Origin: Cyanosarcina radialis HA8281-LM2
GTDB lineage: Bacteria; Cyanobacteriota; Cyanobacteriia; Cyanobacteriales; CCAP-1448
DNA: 64,000 nt
Assembly (NCBI GenBank): GCA_019359615.1
Contig: JAHHHA010000024.1
Coordinates: 1-64,000, forward strand
Direction: 5' to 3'
A program made the translations under genes and the position numbers. Below the pieces are notes generated by a model. The model was not told the DNA's origin. It made no database searches and worked only from the letters and a program-made list of their open reading frames with translations. Below, piece after piece: positions 58,888 through 64,000 of this stretch (position 1 is its first letter; every line of letters starts with the position of its first letter).

Positions 58888-61800
58888 CGGTAATGGCTCC
58901 TAGTGCTTGCAGGGTGAAAATCGTGGCTTCGGTTAAGCCAAACGCCCCAGTAATGTTCATGCCTTCATAAGGTTTAGGCGCTCTTAAGGTTTTGAGACAT
59001 CTGCCAGTTTCGACCTCCCAAATTTTGATGGTTTCGTCTTGGCTGCCGCTAGCTATAGTCTTACCGTCGGTACTAAAAGTCACCGACCACACCCACCCCA
59101 TATGACCTTCGAGAGTCTTGAAACACTCCCCGCTTTCGACATCCCATAGTCTAATTTTATGGTCGTCGCTACCGCAGGCGATCGCCTGACCGTCGGGACT
59201 GAAGGTGACAGATAGCATTAATTTACTTTGCTCTTGCAGGGTTTTGAGGCATTCTCCAGTCTGCACGTTCCATAATTTTACGGTGCGATCGCCTGCCCCG
59301 CTGGCCAGGATTCGGCCGTCAGGACTGAAGGCGGTAGAAAACACCCAATTTAAATGCCCTTCCAGGGTTTTGAGACATTCCCCGGTACTGACATCCCATA
59401 ACTTTACGGTATTGTCGCCGCTACCGCTAGCTAGAGTTTTGCCGTCAGGACTAAATACCACCGACCACACCCGGCTGTCGTGTCCCGATAAGGTTTTGAG
59501 GCACTGTCCGGTGCTAACATCCCATAATTTGACCGTGCGATCGCCGCTGCCAGTCGCTAAGATTTCTTCAGTAGGACTAAAGGCCGCATACCACACGCGA
59601 CTGCTGTGTCCCGATAAGGTTTTGAGGCATTGTCCGGTACTGACATCCCACAATTTGGCGGTTTGGTCGTCGCTGCCGCTGGCTAGCATCTTGCCGTCGG
59701 TACTGTAGTTGACTACCCAAACTTGACGGGCATGACCTGATAGGGTTTTCAGGCATTCTCCCGTTTCTACATTCCAGAGTTTGATGGTGCGATCGTCGCT
59801 GCCGCTAGCAACGATCCCCCCTATGCCTGACGGCAGGCTTGCGCCAACGCCCCCCTTATTAAGAGGGGTTGGGGGGAATTCCCTGCGGGAACGCTGCGCG
59901 AACGGACTAAATGCTACCGACCAAATCTGATTGGTATAGCCTTGCAAGGTTCTCAAGCTGCTACCGCTGCTGACATTCCAGAGGTGTACTGTTTGGTCTT
60001 TACCGCCGCTAGCTAGGGTTTGACCGTCAGGACTAAATGCCACCGACCAAATCCATTGGGAATGTCCTTGCAAGGTTCTTAAGCATTCTCCCGTTTGCAC
60101 GTTCCACAGTTTGACGGTGCGATCGTCGCTACCGCTAGCTACTATTCCTCCCATGCCTAACGGCAGGCTTGCGCCAACGCCCCCCTTATCAAGGGGGGTT
60201 GGGGGGATTGGACTCAACGCCACCGACCAAATCCTACTCGTATGTCCGCTGAGGGTTTGCAGCAATTTTCCACTTCTCACGTTCCACAGGCGGATGGTGC
60301 GATCGTCTCCTCCGCTAGCTAGGATTTGGCCGTCAGCACTCAAGGCCACCGACCACACCCATTTCGCATGACCTGAAAAGGTGGCGAGACGTTCTCCAGT
60401 ATCGAGATCCCAAATCCCGACCATGCCGTCTTCGCCGCCTGCCGCTACGATGGGCTGGGGGTTATTAGCTAAAGCCACCGAACAGATACCGCCAGCGTTT
60501 CCTGGGATGGTTCGCCAGCATTCTCCAGTGTTAATATCCCATATGCGGATGGTGCGATCGCCGCTGCCGCTAACTAAATGTTTGCCATCAGCACTAAAAG
60601 CAATCGACCAAATCCGTTCTGTATGTCCCGACAAAGTTTTTAGGCACTCGCCAGTTCTGGTATCCCATATGCGGATGGTGCGATCGGCACTGCCGCTGGC
60701 TAAGATTCCTCCGTGACTGGGATTAAAGGCGACAGTATGCACCCAGTTGGTATGTCCTTGACAAACTAAAAGTTCTTTACCGTCGGTTACTCGCCACAAG
60801 CGGACTTCGTTGCTGACATCAGCAGTAGCTAAGATTTGACCGTCGGGATTAAAAGCCACCGATAATACAGCGCTCAAGGTGTTGGCGAACACCGACTGGG
60901 CGAGATTGGCGCGAGCAAAATTGACTCGATGTAAATTTGTTTCCCGCAGATATGCCTGCCAAACATTCAAGTCAGAAAAATCGTATTTACTCAGATCCGC
61001 TTTCAGCAAACAGAGCATATTGATAATATTTCCGGCCGCATAGCCTTGGTCGATCGAGGATTGCGATCGGAGATTCTCCACAATATTTTGCAGTCGATTT
61101 TCTAGATTGGCTTGACTGTGAAAATCGATTAGTAATTTATCGCTAATTGGCTGAAGAATGAGACGGAATTGAATATCTCTGATGTAATCTTTTGCTTGGG
61201 CTTTAATGAGACTGTGAGTGTGAAATAAATTGTTTTTGCTTAATAGTTCTCTTTGACCCTGCTTCTCGCCCTCTCGCCCTCTCGCCCTCTCGTCTTCTCT
61301 TCCTTGCTCTCTACCGATTTCTTCAGCAACCTGCTCGATTAGTCTAAACGTGACATACTCCATTACTACTGGCTGCAGGGTAAAGACAGCGGCAGTTTGC
61401 TCTAGTCTTTTTTCAATTAGCGATCGCCGACTGAGAGAACCAATATTTTCGACCAATTGCGATGGCGATACTGGTTGAATCACGTCGGTTCGCAACTGAG
61501 CTAGCGATACTGTTTCTCGTTCGATCGCCAGCCAGTACATCACATCTTTTTCTAAAGTCGATAACCGTTCAAAATGTCGATCTAATAGTTCGCGAATATC
61601 GTCGAAGACTACAGTTCCTTGAGCTAAAAATTCCGAAATATTGCCATCAAATAATTCTTGAATGGTAGTAGCAACAATTTTCAAAGCTAAAGGATTGCCC
61701 ACATAGCGATCGACTAATGTTTGCCATTCCGATTCAACTCCGGAAAATAAGCCCTTGATCTTAAAGATCTCCTGGCCTTCTGTCGTTTTTAACCCGCTTA

Positions 61801-62683
61801 GCTGTAGCGATCGAACGGGAAGAGTATCTCCTTCTAAAGAGATAAACTCTTTGGGTTTTTCGCGACTGGTTAAGAACAAACAACTTTGATGGCGAACCTC
61901 TCCAATGCGTTTAAACAATTCGCCATAACCTTCATATCCGGCTTGATAGTATCCAGCCCGGTCGCCGCTACCCATAATACTTTCGGCGTTATCTAAAATT
62001 AGCAAGCAGCGGCGATCGCGTAAAAGCTCGATTAGTTGCGAAATCCGGCCTTCTGTGGTTTCTGCTAGCTCGATTTTTTGCCGATCTGAGACAAATTCAA
62101 TCAGGTTTCCTAAAATATCTTCTACAGGTGGAGCGTTACGAAGACTGCGCCAAATTAAATAATCGAATTCATGCTGAATTTCTTCTGCTAGCTTGACGGC
62201 TATACTAGTTTTGCCAATTCCTCCCATCCCTAACAATGCTATTAAGCGACAGCGATCTTTAGCAATCCATTGGTTGAGCTTGGCAATTTCTTCGTTGCGT
62301 CCATAAAAGATGGAAACATCAGCCGCATCTCCCCAATCTTGATGATTGTTAGCAGCTTGCACTGTTAAAGTATCGGCTTTAATCTCTGGCAAATTAACAG
62401 GGATAGCGACAGTATTAGCCGCTACTTGAGTTGCTGGTAATTGCCGTCTTAATACTGATTGAATATTGCTTTTGGTAACTTTTTCTCCCAAGCCATTAGA
62501 GACTAATTTCCACAATCTAGAACCGACATCTTTAATGTAATTAGGATCGTAGCCAGCACCATCAGCAATATCTGGATATGACAAGCCTTCCCAAACTTTA
62601 CGAAATACTAACTCTTGAATGTCAGTCAGGCTTTCTGGTTTGAGAGCTATATCTAAAATTGCTAAGGCTTCTTCAACAGTCAT
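58871..62683 (-). CDS. HTH-NB-ARC-WD40 STAND protein
   Basis: 1270 residues. N-terminal HTH domain (about 1-80: AILDIALKPESLTDIQELVFRKVWEG, YPDIADGAGYDPNYI), then NB-ARC with Walker A GMGGIGKTSIA, Walker B LLILDNAES, LTSREKP and GNPLALKI, a helical linker, and 14 WD40 repeats ending LW/IW, enough for two seven-bladed propellers. STAND ATPases of this form are signalling or defence switches. Blades 6 and 8 contain inserted repeat DNA, and the linker contains an Arg/Glu-rich simple repeat (GREQGREDERARGREGE). Overlaps the next gene. Confidence 0.93.
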   Translation of the reverse strand: MTVEEALAILDIALKPESLTDIQELVFRKVWEGLSYPDIADGAGYDPNYIKDVGSRLWKLVSNGLGEKVTKSNIQSVLRRQLPATQVAANTVAIPVNLPEIKADTLTVQAANNHQDWGDAADVSIFYGRNEEIAKLNQWIAKDRCRLIALLGMGGIGKTSIAVKLAEEIQHEFDYLIWRSLRNAPPVEDILGNLIEFVSDRQKIELAETTEGRISQLIELLRDRRCLLILDNAESIMGSGDRAGYYQAGYEGYGELFKRIGEVRHQSCLFLTSREKPKEFISLEGDTLPVRSLQLSGLKTTEGQEIFKIKGLFSGVESEWQTLVDRYVGNPLALKIVATTIQELFDGNISEFLAQGTVVFDDIRELLDRHFERLSTLEKDVMYWLAIERETVSLAQLRTDVIQPVSPSQLVENIGSLSRRSLIEKRLEQTAAVFTLQPVVMEYVTFRLIEQVAEEIGREQGREDERARGREGEKQGQRELLSKNNLFHTHSLIKAQAKDYIRDIQFRLILQPISDKLLIDFHSQANLENRLQNIVENLRSQSSIDQGYAAGNIINMLCLLKADLSKYDFSDLNVWQAYLRETNLHRVNFARANLAQSVFANTLSAVLSVAFNPDGQILATADVSNEVRLWRVTDGKELLVCQGHTNWVHTVAFNPSHGGILASGSADRTIRIWDTRTGECLKTLSGHTERIWSIAFSADGKHLVSGSGDRTIRIWDINTGECWRTIPGNAGGICSVALANNPQPIVAAGGEDGMVGIWDLDTGERLATFSGHAKWVWSVALSADGQILASGGDDRTIRLWNVRSGKLLQTLSGHTSRIWSVALSPIPPTPLDKGGVGASLPLGMGGIVASGSDDRTVKLWNVQTGECLRTLQGHSQWIWSVAFSPDGQTLASGGKDQTVHLWNVSSGSSLRTLQGYTNQIWSVAFSPFAQRSRREFPPTPLNKGGVGASLPSGIGGIVASGSDDRTIKLWNVETGECLKTLSGHARQVWVVNYSTDGKMLASGSDDQTAKLWDVSTGQCLKTLSGHSSRVWYAAFSPTEEILATGSGDRTVKLWDVSTGQCLKTLSGHDSRVWSVVFSPDGKTLASGSGDNTVKLWDVSTGECLKTLEGHLNWVFSTAFSPDGRILASGAGDRTVKLWNVQTGECLKTLQEQSKLMLSVTFSPDGQAIACGSDDHKIRLWDVESGECFKTLEGHMGWVWSVTFSTDGKTIASGSQDETIKIWEVETGRCLKTLRAPKPYEGMNITGAFGLTEATIFTLQALGAITDANAE
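59812..59905. repeat. Dispersed repeat inserted in frame in WD40 blade 8
   Basis: The minus-strand gene reads FAQRSRREFPPTPLNKGGVGASLPSGIGG here instead of the short beta turn found in other blades. The DNA has GCCTGACGGCAGGC and CCCCCCTTATTAAGAGGGGTTGGGGGG plus GCGGGAACGCTGCGC, all typical of intergenic repeats. The frame is kept. Confidence 0.75.
60146..60211. repeat. Dispersed repeat inserted in frame in WD40 blade 6
   Basis: Encodes PPTPLDKGGVGASLPLGMGG in place of a normal blade turn. The DNA carries GCCTAACGGCAGGC and CCCCCTTATCAAGGGGGG and is related to the insertion in blade 8. Reading frame is kept. Confidence 0.75.
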
Positions 62684-63149
62684 AAATTGCCAAAAGCTGC
62701 TAATTTAACTGGTTTTAACTTCAACTGATTTTTGAGGTCTACCAACCAGTTTACTGAAGTTGACGTATGTTCCTCAATACCTATCCACCATACCTCAGTC
62801 GGGAAGCAGAATTTTCGGTTGGGCTGAACGGGGAAGTGAGGGGATGAGGGGACAGCCCAGAGGGCTATCCCACAAGTCTAAGCAATGGAAACGGCTACTA
62901 AACTGTCTCTGGCAGGAGAATTAGCTGGAAAGTGAAGTTCGGCAAAGGCAAGCGGGGTAAGGATTTGCTGAGGTCGATCGCTTTATCTTACTTTATCTGA
63001 CTTTTTGTAACTGAGTGGTGGCAATTTTCTGACTTTTTCCCCGGTCAACTCCTGACTTTTTCTAACTTTTTCATGCTGTGAAGATCTCTGGGCTACGGGA
63101 ATATAAAAGCATCAACCGCACTTTCCCTCGCCCAACAGAGGCAATCGTC
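62684..63149. other. Upstream region with hairpin and ACTTTTT repeats
   Basis: At 62849-62870 GGGACAGCCC / GGGCTATCCC forms a hairpin similar to that at 47314 but with one mismatch. The part 62996-63073 has several GACTTTTT/TAACTTTTT units, then TATAAAAG at 63103. A similar arrangement precedes the second small gene at 63739. No gene in the remainder. Confidence 0.5.
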
Positions 63150-63347
63150 ATGAGAAGGACATCAAATAACTTAGGAGTGAAAATTGCCACTTGGTTAGTA
63201 GCTGAGTTGATTTTAAACTTAAGCGGACTCGATAACCTGGCTGACTGTGGCGAATTTGTCTTCGGACAAGAGATAAGCATCGCCAGCAACCAACCAGCGA
63301 TAGTAGTTCTCCATCGTCCCCCTGATGCAGCGCTGCAACCGATGTAA
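63150..63347 (+). CDS. Small conserved protein, paralogue 1
   Basis: 65 residues: IATWLVAELILNLSGLDNLADCGEFVFGQ, then SNQPAIVVLHRPP. A hydrophobic helix is followed by an acidic helix and a short strand. It aligns with the gene at 63739 throughout. I chose ATG 63150, with AGAGG eight bases upstream, not the ORF start at 63078. Not recognised. The conserved pair and shared upstream region indicate a real gene. Confidence 0.72.
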   Translation: MRRTSNNLGVKIATWLVAELILNLSGLDNLADCGEFVFGQEISIASNQPAIVVLHRPPDAALQPM

Positions 63348-63738
63348 TACCAATTATAAAAAATGGCGCTACGCATTACAGAGACATTGAAGCATTATGA
63401 TTGTGTTCGTTGGGTTTCGCAAGCTCAACCCAACCTACAGTTATTGCTAAAACCCAGATAGGGATAGGCTTTCAAGAAAATGAAAGCCCCTTCTAGTCAC
63501 CAGATATTACTTAATCTAACTTTTTGTCACCCTGACCTGAAAACGATCGCAGCAAACTCCTAACTTTTTATAACTTTTTCTCACTGTAAAAATTGGGGAG
63601 ATGTCCCAAGATAAAAGTACGAACAACAGATTTAGATAAAAAACTGAATTTGGCGATCGAACAGTTCCAACTCAAACTGTTAAAGGTCGTTTCGCTAGGT
63701 AAGATTTCCATCTTCACTATCGATGGAGGCTAGAAACC
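63348..63738. other. Spacer and upstream region of paralogue 2
   Basis: It contains a GTTGGGTT...CAACCCAACCTACAG half-repeat (63407-63440), then TAACTTTTTATAACTTTTTC (63560-63580) and AGATAAAAG at 63610. The latter region aligns with the one before paralogue 1. No other gene. Confidence 0.5.
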
Positions 63739-63927
63739 ATGAAGTTCAAATTCAAACGCGCAGGAATTAAATTTGCCACTTGGTTAGTCTTTGAATTGCT
63801 ATTGAACTTCAGTGGATTAGACAATCTAGCTGACTATAGCGAATTTGTCTTCGATCGACAAATGCACGCCGCTAACAACCAACCAGCAGTTGCAATCGTG
63901 CTTCGTCCCCCGCTGCTAAGCATTTAG
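63739..63927 (+). CDS. Small conserved protein, paralogue 2
   Basis: 62 residues: KFATWLVFELLLNFSGLDNLADYSEFVFD, then NNQPAVAIVLRPP. The ATG at 63739 has GGAGG nine bases upstream. Same hydrophobic/acidic layout as paralogue 1. A strong terminator follows at 63970. Unknown function. Confidence 0.75.
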   Translation: MKFKFKRAGIKFATWLVFELLLNFSGLDNLADYSEFVFDRQMHAANNQPAVAIVLRPPLLSI

Positions 63928-63969
63928 GGTAAACCGCTCTCACTACCATCTATACTCCTAACGGCCCCA

Positions 63970-64000
63970 GACTCAAAGAGCATAGCTTTGAGTCTTTTTT
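63970..64000 (+). terminator. Rho-independent terminator after paralogue 2
   Basis: GACTCAAAG / CTTTGAGTC (9-bp perfect stem) around AGCATAG, followed by TTTTTT up to the window end. This is the clearest intrinsic terminator in the window. Confidence 0.88.

Noticed and set aside
59205-60716. Several long plus-strand frames opposite the WD40 repeats
   Set aside because: Repetitive antisense reading of the WD40 repeats; the minus-strand protein is clearly the real one.

Overview
The window looks like a chromosomal segment of a cyanobacterium, probably a filamentous or biofilm-forming one. The HIP1 palindrome GCGATCGC and its core CGATCG are scattered throughout. Intergenic DNA carries typical cyanobacterial repeats: GTAGGTTGGGTT palindromes, heptameric tandem repeats of the AGTTCAG type, and C-rich simple repeats. 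The gene content also fits: plastid-type pyruvate dehydrogenase E2, an Aas-type acyl-ACP synthetase, double-glycine peptides with a C39 transporter, NB-ARC/WD40 proteins and DUF4333 lipoproteins.

Layout. 1-10 kb: remnants of two transposases and an IS200/IS605 end, then housekeeping genes (chorismate mutase, SppA peptidase, EamA exporter, HisF, a DCC-family thiol oxidoreductase, tRNA-Ala-GGC) mixed with accessory genes (a solitary Mrr-like nuclease, a VapBC-like pair, a TnpB-only IS605 derivative). 10-19.4 kb: a membrane diguanylate cyclase, then a peptide-secretion locus. That locus has four small precursors in an A-B-A-B tandem cassette, a long HlyD adaptor, a C39-peptidase ABC transporter and a fifth, atypical precursor. 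19.4-22.6 kb: a thiolase and a large unrecognised membrane protein.

22.8-44.7 kb: an exopolysaccharide cluster, mostly on the minus strand. It holds four glycosyltransferases, an asparagine synthetase, two tandem methyltransferases, a Wzy-like polymerase, a MurJ/Wzx-like flippase, two DUF4874/DUF4832 paralogues flanking an inverted methyltransferase, a WbpM/CapD-type sugar-nucleotide dehydratase fused to a degenerate EAL domain, and a divergent Wzc-like tyrosine kinase. No initiating sugar-phosphate transferase or Wza-type outer-membrane protein was seen.

45-64 kb: an acetate-type Na+ symporter pair, an RNase III with an N-terminal HEPN domain, two DUF4333 lipoproteins, Aas, a YlqD-like protein, PDH E2, a multicopper oxidase, a 1270-residue HTH/NB-ARC/WD40 protein overlapping a membrane-protein gene, and two paralogous 62-65 residue proteins with matching upstream regions.

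How the genes may work together (inference): the GGDEF enzyme, the dehydratase-EAL fusion, the secreted double-glycine peptides and the polysaccharide cluster suggest a cell-surface or biofilm region under c-di-GMP control. The most unusual items are the A-B-A-B peptide locus, the HEPN-RNase III fusion and the dehydratase-EAL fusion.
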